DNA of 64,000 bases from assembly GCA_002189035.1 (NCBI GenBank), contig NEEC01000012.1:3038001-3102000 (forward strand). Direction: 5' to 3'. The notes under the pieces were generated by a model, which ran no database searches, was not told the DNA's origin, and was given only the letters and a program-made list of their open reading frames with translations. Within the stretch, counting starts at the first letter, position 1. Each line of letters begins with the position of its first letter. This DNA comes from Utricularia gibba (Eukaryota; Streptophyta; Magnoliopsida; Lamiales; Lentibulariaceae). This document shows positions 23,674-34,971 of this stretch, in pieces. A program made the position numbers and the translations under genes.

Positions 23674-26001
23674 AGGGATCACAGCCTGTTTCAGTCCACT
23701 GAGACGGGGCTTGGTTCTGTAGATAAATTCGGTTAATCCCATGAATAAAACCCTACTTTCCTCTTAAAAACTGATTTTCCCTTTGTATTATAAATAAAAA
23801 AATAAATATGTAATTTAAATATTTTAAAATTAATAAATAGTTATTAATAAAAAAATTATAAGAATTTACTATCCAATATAGCGTGTATCTTAATTTTTGA
23901 TCCATCTAAAATTTCAGGTGATTCGCCGCCCCGGCGTCGATCTCCGCCGTCATCCCAAACGCCCTTCGCGTACTCCGGTGGGAAATTCTCCGGTTCCCCG
24001 CGGCCCCAGGAGACATCATCGTCTCACCCTGCCCCGACCAAATTAATTAAAAATAGCAAGGATCCAAATTGGAAATAGCAACGTCCGGAGGCGTACGCAA
24101 AACCCACCCTTCCATTTCTTTTTTTTTTTAAAAATAATGTTGCATTTAGAACGTTGTTTTTTCACAATATTTAAATTACAGAATAATGCTCAAGGCACTG
24201 TGCAGTGCACGTGCGTTTGACCGCCCAGCGACCCGTCAAAACCATCCTTCTCCATCTCCCCCAACACATACAATCCCTTTCTTACCCCCAATCACCCAAC
24301 AACTAAATCACAATGAGTGTAAATATTTAATTACTGTTTATTTTAAATATTTTCCTTTTCTCAAAAAAAAAAAAAGAAACATTCCATTGGCACGTGGGAA
24401 ACGAGAAGGGGAGCAAGAGGGAGGACAGACGGGGCCCGCATGAAGACCAGCTTATGTTTCCCTTTGTCACAAAATAAGCGCGTGCGCAATTAGAAGGAAT
24501 AATTAAAAAATGGAAGAAAAGTCCAGCACCCTTAGATTAAAAAAAAGAATATATTTTATTTTCAATACAGAATAAAAACGGTTGAGTGTACGAGGAGCTC
24601 ACCCATGTTTTTCTTTTTTATACCTTGGAGTCGTAATTTTCAGAAAGGAATAATTCTTTCTTTCTTTTTTTCTAGTGATCAAATCTTTTTCGTGTGTGAA
24701 AGCATCCAATCGGAAGATGCCAACTCACAACGGTAATGAACACGTGAGGAGTTTGTAATCTGTTAATATTGCTAGTTTTGTTGACAAAAAGGAGGCAGTT
24801 AACGGATTAAACACACATACTATTTATGCAATATTGTAAATAATATATATAGATATGCATTTGTGGTAATTAATATTTTATTATCTATTTTTTTATGTAT
24901 TCAAATACCCATGTGTTGATAATTATATTTTTTTCTATACATATGATTTTTAAAACACTCGTATACGAGTTTTTTTAATCGTGTTAGATTCTTCATTTAT
25001 CTATATATCAAATACAATATTATTTTAAATATTTATTTGAAAAATTTATACGTATTTTTCTAGTGATATTATTTTTGTAGAACCCATTATAAAATATAAT
25101 CACCGTTTTAAATTAAATCAATTTTATCAAGTTTTAATTATATTCATTATAAAATAAAAATATTATAAAAAAAGTTCATTTAGAACCGATCACATTAAAT
25201 CATGAGAAGCCAATCGTTTTTTAATTTTTTCTTATTTTTATAAAAAAAATGTTAGGTCAAGTTCAAAAAAACTATAGATTTAGGTTAACATCAATTTAAT
25301 TTCGACTTAAATTCATTATTTTAAAATATTGTATAAAAAATTAAATGCAAAAAAAATGTATTTAAAAGTAATTAAAAAAACAATGTGAATATCCAACATC
25401 ATGGTAAAGTTGTCGGTACGGTAACAATTCTGGTATTCATTGTGCCCTAGATCCTAGGCACCCAGCTTCTGAACTTTTCTTACTGCACGTCGATTTAATT
25501 AATTATAAAATTATAATTTAATATCATTTATTTTTATTAATATGTTTAAAGAATAGTCGATGCTTTTCCATTTCCGATGGATTTGTTTATTTGATTGTTT
25601 ATAAGATATCATCATCACATTATATTGTTATTAATACAATAATGTTTAATCAGATTAAATGTCAATATAAAAGTCATAAGATAAGGTATATTACTTTTCA
25701 CTCAAATTATAAATTAATAATTTTAAATAATTTGCATTATATAAAAAAGTGAATTTTTTTTTGGTAAGAAAGATTATTAAAAAAAAGAGGATAATGGAGG
25801 GCAATAATTCAGTTGGACGAGACAGCAAGACGATGCTTCTTGTCGAGTTCTTCTTCCGGGGAGAACCTTCACGCCCTCCTTCCTCAACCAGGAATTCTTT
25901 ATATAAGCATTCTTTATCACTCTTGCTTTTCCACTCAGGGAACCTTCAACGCCTCCTGATTCTCTTCTTCGCCTACCCAGAACACACGCAGCGGAACACA
26001 C
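23674..26001. other. AT-rich spacer upstream of ERF gene
   Basis: No gene is supported over 2.3 kb. A GC-rich island at about 23925-24045 stands out from the AT-rich surroundings. On the minus strand it gives short open frames without stops (PENFPPEYAKGVWDDGGDRR in one frame), possibly a gene fragment, but no family was recognised. From 24750 to 25740 the DNA is very AT-rich with long A/T runs. The ERF promoter and leader should lie at its right end (TATATAAG near 25900). Confidence 0.4.
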
Positions 26002-26787
26002 ATGGGTGCGTTTTTTGATGAAACTTCTCAGCTGGAGATGATCCGGCAGCATCTTCTGCTTGATGACATCTCCTTCATCGACAACTATGGCGACAAGTCG
26101 TGCTGTTTTTTACTTGAATCTCAGCTCTCGGCGGACTCCAATTCTCTGGTTTCAGATCTTACCATGATTTCTTCTCCTGCTTCGGTGGACACTCCTGCGT
26201 CAGGCTCTTCTTCCTCTTCGTCTTCTTCGCGTCTTATGGATTTTAGCTTTGAGAGTGGATTGCTTGAATTCGAGACCAAACCCATCAGGAAAAAGCCTTG
26301 TCTCACTGTTGCTGTTCCGGCGAACAAGGCTAAGGTGGTTACGGATTCCAATGACCGCCGTCATTACAGAGGGGTGCGGAAGAGGCCATGGGGCAAGTTT
26401 GCGGCGGAGATTCGTGATCCGAACAAAAAGGGGAGCCGGGTCTGGTTGGGAACCTACGACACTGCGGTGGAGGCAGCGCGTGCGTACGACAGGGCGGCGT
26501 TTCGGCTGAGGGGCAGCAAGGCGATACTCAACTTCCCTCTCGAGATCGGCAACTCCAACCGGAATGAACCCTTCACTGCCACAGTGGCGGTGGTGGAGAC
26601 CTCCCGGAAAAGGATGCGCGACAGCGAGGTGGCAGCGCGGCCGGTGAAGATCGAAACCGACGAGACGGAGGTACCCCTAACACCGTCGAGCTGGATGGCC
26701 GTCTGGGATTCCTTTAACGGGAATGGCATTTTCGAAATTCCGCCGCTATCTCCTCCCTCATCACCTAGGAAAGTTCCAAGACATTAA
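26002..26787 (+). CDS. AP2/ERF transcription factor, group IX (ERF5/105-like)
   Basis: A single exon encodes 261 residues from [19 protein letters not shown]. The AP2/ERF domain spans about residues 118-176: [40 protein letters not shown] and [11 protein letters not shown]. The A and D of the ERF subgroup (AEIRD and the A/D pair of the beta sheet and helix) fit GCC-box binding rather than DREB specificity. A basic stretch SRKRMRD follows. The C-terminus [12 protein letters not shown] and [10 protein letters not shown] contains a Pro-directed phosphorylation motif (PPLSP) typical of group IX, a target of stress MAP kinases. These factors act in the nucleus in ethylene, jasmonate, pathogen and cold responses. 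A second ERF follows at 28874. No intron, as is usual. Confidence 0.95.
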   Translation: MGAFFDETSQLEMIRQHLLLDDISFIDNYGDKSCCFLLESQLSADSNSLVSDLTMISSPASVDTPASGSSSSSSSSRLMDFSFESGLLEFETKPIRKKPCLTVAVPANKAKVVTDSNDRRHYRGVRKRPWGKFAAEIRDPNKKGSRVWLGTYDTAVEAARAYDRAAFRLRGSKAILNFPLEIGNSNRNEPFTATVAVVETSRKRMRDSEVAARPVKIETDETEVPLTPSSWMAVWDSFNGNGIFEIPPLSPPSSPRKVPRH

Positions 26788-28873
26788 AGGTCAACCAACC
26801 AGCGGAAAAGTCCGGAGGAGCACGTAGGGGAGAGAGAATATTCCGGGCAATTAATGAATATCTCGTTTTCCTGGGATGTCCGCATAAATTATGTGAATAC
26901 ACGAGCCGTTTGATGTGGATTATTTACCGGTCGAATACATTGTTACAAATTACAATTCCACCCCCAAATCACAATTTATTTTCATACCCTCACACTATCG
27001 ACAAAACCAATTACTTACCGATTCTCAAATGATTTTTGAAGATACTCTGGTAGACAAAACATAGAACCGGGTCGCCCTAAGGTTGAAACTTTGATCTACC
27101 ACCCACAAAAGTCACCTATTTATACCATAGCCCCTGGCCACGGCCCATTTGCAATATTAAATAATTATGACGTACTGAATATTAAAAAAATATTTGTCGA
27201 TGTTTATCCCACCATGCCACCGAGGTGACCGATACATGGCCGGTGGCCAAACGCCGTCGTTTTCGCCGACTCCGGCAGGCGCAGCCGCTAGAGACAAAAG
27301 AACAAGGGGTCCATTTTGTAATATAAAAATAATAGGAGTATTAAATGCTCAACTATCTCCATTTTTTTTCATTTCATTAAATTTTTGAATCCTTATCTAA
27401 AGATATGGGATGTATGCGGGTGTCGTTAAAATCTCCACATTACAAAATTAGCCAATCAAAATCAGCCATTCCAAAATATATATAATCATTTAAATTAATT
27501 TATTAATTGAATTTTTATTTTTCAATAATCGCTTAATGATATTTTTCAATAAGTAAAATGTTTAAATAGAAAGATTATTATAATTTTATATATGATTTTT
27601 TCTTTAAAAAATGAAAATATAAAATTATGAGGATTGAGTGTGTGAATTAAATAATATCATATAAATAGAGTATAGATCGCGATAACATAATTAAAAGTAA
27701 AAGTGATTATTTAATGATTTTCTAAAAGTATACACGTATTCAGATTTTAACTTTTTTAAACTATAAATTGTTTGTATTTAATGATAAAATTAATTTATGA
27801 TTGTTTTTATATAAATATTTTCAAATATCTTTTTTGTAATATCATATTTTGAAGGTGCATAACCTTTTATTTAACGGATTTATTCTCGATTTCTTATTTT
27901 CGCAATTCCATAGTTTTTATTTAATTAGGACTTAAGTGTTCGTATAACTATTTTTTTACCCAATTTTTTGGTGTCTACAAAAATAGGGAGGAAAATAAAT
28001 GATTTGATGAGGTATGGAAAACTGCACTTTGTTGATAGGATTCACATTGCAACTTGGAGAGGAGTTTCAACTCCATCATTTAAACCCCTATTACGAACAA
28101 AAGGAATGTCTACGTGCATTGGGGGCATTTTTTTCCAATACGTATACTTGGAAACACACCTATCACATAACTATGTGGAATACATAACGAACACTCGACA
28201 GTGTCAACTTACGAAATTTGTATTCGTATTATGGATAGGAATCAAACGAACTTTTACCCCTTTTATTGTCGTTGAACTCATCTTTATTGAAATTAATGAT
28301 CTAATAGATCTGACGAATATATGTGAAGTTATAGTACATATGAAATATAGATTATATTAAAATAAATTAAATTAAATTATTTACTATTAATCTGTAATTT
28401 TTTATATACTTGATTATCTTAATTTCATTTACGGATATGATCATGTTTGTTTTAATAATTTTAGTGCACCACCTCATGAATGTATTGCATAATCAAACTA
28501 TCCATTGGACAATGTCCTCCACTTGGAACGACATAATAGGGTTGGAGGATGCGGAGTAGATTTATGTTTGGAATTTGAAAAAATACAATAAAAACAGTTT
28601 TTATCATCAAATATGATACAAAAAATTTAGAAATATTTTTTATTTTATTAAAATCATAAAAATGAGTTCAGGGCATTAATTAGTGAACTTAGGCACTTAA
28701 TTATATGCTGCAATTATTAATTAATCAGCATCATCTTCTTGATATATTCAACACATGCCTCCCTTAGTCAATTATAAAATTATTTATTTATTTGCAATCT
28801 TGGAAAAATCCAATATATTCCTCATTTTTATAAATGTAAACCCTCCCTTGCTCTCGCTTTGCATCACCGCAGG
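26788..28873. other. AT-rich spacer between the two ERF genes
   Basis: No recognised gene. A 130-codon + strand frame at 27968-28360 (VSTKIGRKINDLMRYGKLHF onward) is open in AT-rich DNA and encodes a hydrophobic, Ile/Phe-rich product; it resembles no family I know and may be chance or a relic of mobile DNA. The rest is A/T-rich, with the promoter of the second ERF at the right end (about 28700-28870). Confidence 0.35.
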
Positions 28874-29408
28874 ATGGAGAATCAGGATGAGTTCTCGGCT
28901 CTGGAGTTCATCCGCCACCACCTCCTCGAGGATTTTCCGGCGGCGGAGTCCTTCTTCGGGAGCCTCGCCGCTCTGAATCCGAGCTTGTTCGAAGACAATT
29001 CCAATTCGCCGTGGAGCCTTACGGGGGAAACGGCGGTTACCAGGCACCAGGGGGGTTCGAATCCGAAGCAGGAGGCGGTGGAGCTCCCCCTCAGCCGCCG
29101 CGCGTGAAATCGGAGGCTGAATGCGAGCTGATGGTTCCGATGAATGGGAGGCGGCATTACAGGGGGTGAGGCGGCGGCCGTGGGGGAAGTACGCGGCGGA
29201 GATACGGGACCCGCTGAGGAAAGGGAGTAGGGTTTGGCTTGGGACCTACGATACGGACGTCGACGCCGCCAGGGCCTACGACTGCGCCGCCTTCAAGATG
29301 AGGGGAGCTAAGGCTATTCTCAACTTCCCGATGGATGCGGGCAAGTACGGCCCGCCGGCAAACGTCGGAAGGAGGAAGAGGGGCAACCATGTAGTGACAA
29401 CAAATTAA
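28874..29408 (+). CDS. AP2/ERF transcription factor, group IX (two frameshifts)
   Basis: The first frame starts [20 protein letters not shown], the N-terminal motif of group IX ERFs. The AP2 domain is in another frame: RHYRG, then [36 protein letters not shown] and [13 protein letters not shown]. The frames are broken at the G run 29049-29054 (6 G) and at 29161-29166 (AGGGGGTG). Adding one G at each gives one frame through [20 protein letters not shown] and 537 nt, 178 residues. Two breaks in one short gene would mean a pseudogene, but the domain between and after them shows no other damage, so consensus errors in G runs seem more likely. A paralog lies at 26002. Confidence 0.85.
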
Positions 29409-30880
29409 GTGGTGTATGTTTCGGAATTGATTTAAATTTCGTGATAGAAACTTGAAAAAAGCTCCAATTTACAATAAGTTGGCTAAGAACTTGTACTTTG
29501 CCATCATCATTTGTATCTTGTGATGTCTAGTTTTATTGTTAATAAATTTGTATCAAATATCAATATCTACTTCAAACATTTGTTTTTTTTTTCGATTCGT
29601 ACGTTTTTTCATTCTAGAAAAAAATATTGTATAAGAGTAGAGATATTTTCATTTTAATTACCATTTCTCCTTCGAATGATATAATATATATAAATTGATT
29701 TTATAAAATTTAAATAATATTTATTTTCAAAATACTACGAGACAACATTTTTTAAATTTAGATTTTTTTTGCTCCAATTTAAAATTCAATATTTTTATGA
29801 ATTTAGATGATTGTTTCGGAATAGAAATAATTAGAAATGGAAAATCTTTTAAATGCATAAATTTAAAATAATATATTCATGATTTTAATTTGCTTCTTTA
29901 TCAAACTTTAGTAACAATATCTTATATTGACTATGAATAAAAAAAGATACTTAAATTTATAGATTATATTAATCTTAGATGAGATTTTTTTCTAAAAAAA
30001 TATAATTTTTTACACAGGATATAATATTATATAAAAAAATATGTATTGTATTATTTGACATCATAACCAAATCCAAACATATGATAATGATGGAATGAGA
30101 AAACTTAACGAGGATGAAAGAGAATGTAACATTAGAAGACTAATAACGATATTATATATTGGTTATGGATGTATGAGGTAAATTAATTAAATAATCTTAT
30201 AAAATTGTAATAATTAAATAACTAAAATAGATAATATATTAGAAAGATAGTGTGAGTGATAAGAAGTGGCGGACAGTATGGCTACTCGGGTTGGGGAATT
30301 TGTCTTTTCTTGGGCCCACATTTGTAACCCATGGGGTCCACTGATATGACTAACGGCTACTGTGCCGTTGCTGCAAGAGTCTCAGAGATGTGCTGCTAAA
30401 ACCAGAACTCCGCGAAGCTCTTGAAGAGGACTGTGTTTGTCCCGCCACCGTCAAGGAAAAAGGGGATTCTTGGTGTTACTGAGATTCGTATTGCCGGCGA
30501 GTCTTGTATTCGAGTGCTGCACTTGGTCTTCGTAGGAAGCTCCCTCCTTTCAATCCAGTGCTTTCTTTGTGTTTCTACAAAGGAAGGAAACTGAAGGTGA
30601 GAGTTTAATCCTCCATAGAGAGGCTAGAGATCAGCAAGAAGGCCACGATGTACTTCATATCCTCCTACTTTGGTGAGGAAGAAGAAGAGACAGTTCCAGA
30701 CCTTGAAGAATTTGGTTGAAAACGATTTAGTGATTTTCACTTTCGGGTTTCAGCTGATTATCTTCTTTTCCTTCCAGATAGCAAGAAGGGTGAGAAGTGT
30801 CATTGTTTCGTATTCATGTAGCTCTAATATCTACTGGAGATACATTGTTAGAGGTATAAGATTTTGGATATTCATTAGGC
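29409..30880. other. Spacer, no gene seen
   Basis: 29409-30240 is AT-rich and holds the ERF 3' end. 30250-30620 is GC-richer and resembles a promoter/leader (CCCATGGGGTCCACTG, then a CT-rich stretch) but no conserved protein follows. A short frame starting MYFISSYFGEEEEE near 30650 runs into the Harbinger-related region and may be part of its first gene or an unrelated leader. Confidence 0.35.
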
Positions 30881-31320
30881 ACACAATATACTCCAACTGA
30901 GATATCAGTTGAAAAGAACACACCTAGTCAAAGTAGCAAACAAGTTGTTCTGCCAAAACGCAGAAGGATTGCTAAAGTGAGCAATAGTAATCGAATTGCT
31001 GAATCATCTGAGATAATGGCTGCAGCTTCAACAAAAGTGGGGTTGGAGAGCTTAGAGTCTTTAAAATAATCTATTGGAAAATGCATTAAGATGTTAGATG
31101 CCACAGATACTATTGTCAAAGGAGGGCAAACTTATTTGCATGATTTGAAGATGTTCAAGAATCGCCAAAATTGAGAGATTTTTATGTTTTTGAAGGATCC
31201 ATATATTCAAAAAGATTACATTGAGGGCGACATTTTGGATTCACTTCGTATATGTAGTAGTGGGAATACCGGTTTATCTGCTTCAAGATCTGATGCTACA
31301 TCCCCAAAAAAATGCAAAGG
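30881..31320 (+). pseudogene. Harbinger Myb/SANT-like protein, C-terminal part
   Basis: The frame reads QYTPTEISVEKNTPSQSSKQ and a basic stretch LPKRRRIAKV, then SIGKCIKMLDATDTI and YLHDLKMFKNRQN-EIFMFLK. The last part matches the C-terminal motif of plant Myb/SANT-like proteins (SIEKCIEVLD...LKMFKD...REIFM). Internal stops TAA (after ESLESLK) and TGA (after KNRQN) interrupt it. The N-terminal SANT domain was not found upstream, so the gene is truncated as well as broken. In active elements this protein binds the transposon ends and brings in the transposase. Confidence 0.6.
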
Positions 31321-31544
31321 TATTTACATTGTTATTTAATTAAAATATATTATTTAAATTATTAACATTTGGTTTTTTATGCAGATTAGGAAATCATCAA
31401 CATTATCAACATCAACGTTGGATGTTATTTTTAAGGGAAAATCATATTTTTATTGTATGACATTTGCCAAAAGTTGATTCTAAAATGCATCACATTTAAA
31501 GTTGTATGATATACATTTGGAGGATACATTTTCCTCAAAATTGT

Positions 31545-31740
31545 AAGGATTGAGTGCTGCAAAAATAAACCATGCTCGTGTGGCCTAAATCATCAATGGC
31601 GTTCGATCCCTACATGCGATAAGGATCGAGCGCTGCAGAACTACAAGTAAACCACGCCCGTGTGGCCTAAATCATAAATGACGCTCGATCCTTACATGCG
31701 ATAAGGATCAAGCGCCGCAGAACCCACGTCCGTAGGCCTT
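31545..31740 (+). repeat. Tandem repeat, about 76-82 bp units
   Basis: Units begin AAGGAT and contain GAGCGCTGCAGAA, CGTGTGGCCTAAATCAT and ATGCGAT at the end. Copy 1 spans 31545-31620, copy 2 31621-31702, and a partial copy starts at 31703. Copies differ by several substitutions and a 6-base insertion, so the array is older than the RABD2 intron repeat. It sits between the two Harbinger genes. Its function is unknown. Confidence 0.75.
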
Positions 31741-32033
31741 GTCATGCTGCCTTTTCATGTTGAGTACACGGACGTACGTGGTTATGTAACCCACGTCCGT
31801 GTGAGTTGCTGGGTTAATTGTGTTTAATTATAATTTGTATTTAAATCAACTAATATAATTTAAATAATTAAAACATCAATACTTCGTTTTTGTATATTTA
31901 ATTCATAAGAATTTACAATTATAAATTTTAAATATATTTTGTTTGTGTATTAATGAATATCTCTGTAAAAAAATACTCATATGTGGATACTACTATTCAA
32001 TGCTTTTGTCCTGAATAGGTGGGTACACTGCCT

Positions 32034-32206
32034 TGTCTCGGGATTGATGAAAACATTGGGATTCAAACTAGCACACATAGAGATTTGAGAAAACACAGAG
32101 TCATTGTCAATGTGCTCCTCCAATGACATTTCAACAATTTATGTCTCGGGATTGATGAAAACATTGGAATTCTAATTAGCACACATAGAGATTTCAGAAA
32201 ACAAAT
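32034..32206 (+). repeat. Direct repeat, 64 bp, 108 bp apart
   Basis: TGTCTCGGGATTGATGAAAA begins at 32034 and again at 32142. Each copy continues through CATTGG.ATTC.AA.TAGCACACATAGAGATTT. The copies differ at about four positions. They flank 44 bases just upstream of the transposase start and may reflect a local duplication of the element's leader. Confidence 0.75.
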
Positions 32207-32227
32207 TTTTTTGTTATATAATCACAC

Positions 32228-33523
32228 ATGGAGATTGAGAGTACTTACATCTCTTTGCTTTCAATGACGTCTTTCTTTAACAATGCATTGTTTCATGATT
32301 CTTCTGATGATGATGAGGAGAGCAAGGAAGCTCGACAATGTGCAGAGTTCATCAACGTTCAAATGGCTCAATTAAAGCTTCTTAGAGATTATCACGAGCA
32401 CTTTCTTGTGAAGCAACCAATGTATGATTGAGAAACTAGTGGATGGTCTTTATTGCTATCAATATTGAATGCCCACGACACTCGTGCATATAATGAGTTG
32501 CGAATGCATAGCCGTGTGTTCTTACGATTTTGTGAGATGCTTGTGGATAATTATGGGCTATCCAAAAGGAAATTTGTGCCTGTAGAAGAAGAGGTCGCTA
32601 TTTTCTTGAGAAGGGTGGGCAAAGGAGAAGATTATTCTAGTTTACAAGAATTCTTTGGTCGTGGGAGAAATACTATTCATAGTGCTTTCCACAATGTTTT
32701 GAAAGCAGTTAATCGGATGGCAGTGGAGTGGATTACGCCGAAACACAGTAACACAAAGATTCATCCTTTTTTCATAAATAATGCCAGGTATTCTTACTTT
32801 AGTAACTATATTGATGACATAGATGGAACTCATATCAAAGCATGTGTTCCTGAAGTTGAAAGGGTGCGATACATTGGACGTAAGGGTTATCCTATCCAAA
32901 ACATACTTGCTGTTTGTGATTTCGATATGCATTTCACTTATGTTATAGCTGGCTATGAAGGAATTACTCATGACAGTAGAATTCTTAGAGATTGCATTAA
33001 TGAGAAATGTCTCCGCTTTCTGACAATACCCCCAGGTAAGTACTATGTGGTAGATGCTGGATTTGTCAACACCACTGGATTTATGACACCTTATCGTCTT
33101 GAGCAATATCACCTACCGGATTTTCAACGTAGAACAACTAGAGGATACAAAAATTCATGAGAATACTTCAATCACAAACATTCTTCACTTCGAAATGTAA
33201 TCGAGAGATCATTTGGAGTATGTAAGAAAAGATTTCATATGGTGAATGATGTACCAACAAATATGAAATTTAAGCACCAAATGAGATTAGTAGTAGCTAC
33301 AATGGCTATACACAATTGGCTACGTCATGTGAATGCTGAAGATGATGGCGCTCGTCTCTCGGAATATGAAGGTGCAAGTAGTGATATGCCTAATAATAGT
33401 GAGTTAGAAGAAGAGGAAGAATAAGATGATGAAAGTGAAAATCATAAATCTGACCAGTTTATGGATACTCTTCATGATTCTATTGCAAATCAGTTATGGG
33501 CCACTTATCGAGGAGGAATGTAA
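32228..33523 (+). pseudogene. PIF/Harbinger transposase (HARBI1-like), three nonsense sites
   Basis: Reading from MEIESTYISLLSMTSFFNNA, one frame runs about 430 codons with stops at 32429-32431, 33158-33160 and 33422-33424. Between them is the DDE nuclease domain: YIDDIDGTHI (first Asp), YVVDAGFVN (second Asp) and RNVIERSFGVCKKRF (Glu). An N-terminal LRRVGKGEDYSSLQEFFGRG resembles the helix-turn-helix of this superfamily. The first two stops are TGA and each sits where the family has Arg, so CGA to TGA change by deamination of methylated CpG is likely. The rest is hardly damaged, so inactivation looks recent. The element would have cut and pasted itself using both of its proteins. Confidence 0.88.
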
Positions 33524-33525
33524 TG

Positions 33526-34971
33526 TAATGCTTTTATTTATCGCCTTTTCAATTTTATGCACTATGCTTTGATAATTTCTTTTTAAGATTATTTACAATG
33601 AGCATGTATTAATATAACATAATAAAATATTATAATAATCAAAGGTATATAGGTAATTTAAAATATTACTATTATTTATATAAAGTCTATTTTTACAATT
33701 TAACTTCTACTTATTAATAATTTCAAATAGACTACTTCTACTTATTGTGTATCTACTTGTACAATAACTTCTACTTGTGAATTAAGTAAAAGTTATTGAA
33801 TAAGTTGCATAGACTACACCCTAATTGTTATCATTTGGTAAATCATGGCGCCTTTGCATTGTCGTCCATCAAGAATATTGCTTTTGAAACCTGATCGAAA
33901 CGTGAGTCAAGATGGTGCACGCAAAACAGTGAGACACAACATCAAAACTACACATTTTTGTTCTTGTCCCTAGGCTCCCATGAAGCATGTTTACCCATTT
34001 AAGAGATGATAGTGGCCACTTTTCTAAATCACCTCACAAATAGGTGACCATAGAAGACCATCCATACACAGCCTGGAAAGCATCCTCTGTTCATACTTGT
34101 CGTCACGGGGGGTACTGAAAAGCATGATTGATGATCTCATGCGTGGGGGTGTTTCTCGTGTGGAGCCTGAAGCTGACAAGTACATGTACCAGTCCTTCTG
34201 ATCTATAAATGCGCTACTGCTCTCTTTAATCGAATTCATTCGTATGAGCTCATTTATGAGTTTCATAATGCTGTCAGTTTTTGCACTTCTTCTTGTTGTT
34301 GAAATTTGTGTCCTCTGTGATAATCCCCACTATCGAATATGAATGACCAGGACTTCGATCTCGGGAGGTCGACACATCGCCAGATCGTCTTCTTCCTTGG
34401 TGAATTCGTTTATCAGTGATCTAACTTGGCTCTTTTCCCAGGTAGGGACCGGGGGCGTAAGCCTTAAACTTCATTCTGCAACAAGACACATACTTTCCAG
34501 ATGCATGTGTAAAGATTGCTTGCCATGAATACGTGGATCTGGGAATCCATGCCTGTGCCGTTTCCCATTCAGAACTTTGCTCATTGATTCCATGCCACCA
34601 AGATTGAAACTTGAAAAGGGGTGTGGGAAACGAGAACGGGATAACTGAGATTCTTTTCTTAATGACGATTTCCATGCTTTTTAATTTATATTCTTGATTC
34701 GAAGAAAGGATTTTTTAACGAAGCACAGCAGCGCAGCGCAGAATATAAAGAATATTTTTGGCCTAATTCGTAACCAGCTTACCACAAGAAAATATTGTAA
34801 AAAAAAGCAAAAAAAGGAAACCCATTCTTCAAATACAAAAACACCGGTACCGGGCGTTGAATGTTCGTTAGCAACCGATTCCTTACAAATTTTTGCGTGT
34901 TAGATTAATCACTGTTTTTGTGCATCTGGGTTGACAAGAACAAGGAAGAGGAGCATCAGGAAAAAGAGGAA
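33526..34971. other. Spacer with an unassigned coding-like fragment
   Basis: At about 34042-34200 the + strand is open as RPSIHSLESILCSYLSSRGV, LKSMIDDLMRGGVSRVEPEA and DKYMYQSF before a TGA. It reads like the last exon of a gene, but no upstream exons were found and I do not recognise it; it may be a relic. The remaining DNA to 34971 should include the LPA1 promoter and leader. No other feature was seen. Confidence 0.35.

Larger units (their letters stand above)
30881..33525 (+). mobile_element. PIF/Harbinger DNA transposon relic
   Basis: Two linked + strand relics define it: a Myb/SANT-like protein fragment (30881-31320) followed by a DDE transposase (32228-33523). This two-gene layout, DNA-binding Myb-like protein plus transposase, is typical of autonomous PIF/Harbinger elements. 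Terminal inverted repeats and the 3-bp target duplication were not located, so the ends are approximate. The spacer between the genes carries tandem repeats (31545-31740) and a duplicated 64-base segment (32034, 32142). Confidence 0.8.

Noticed and set aside
24750-25740. Possible matrix-attachment or origin-like AT-rich region
   Set aside because: High A/T content is common between plant genes; no specific motif was found.
27968-28360. 130-codon frame suspected as plastid DNA insertion
   Set aside because: I could not match it to any plastid gene; composition alone is not evidence.
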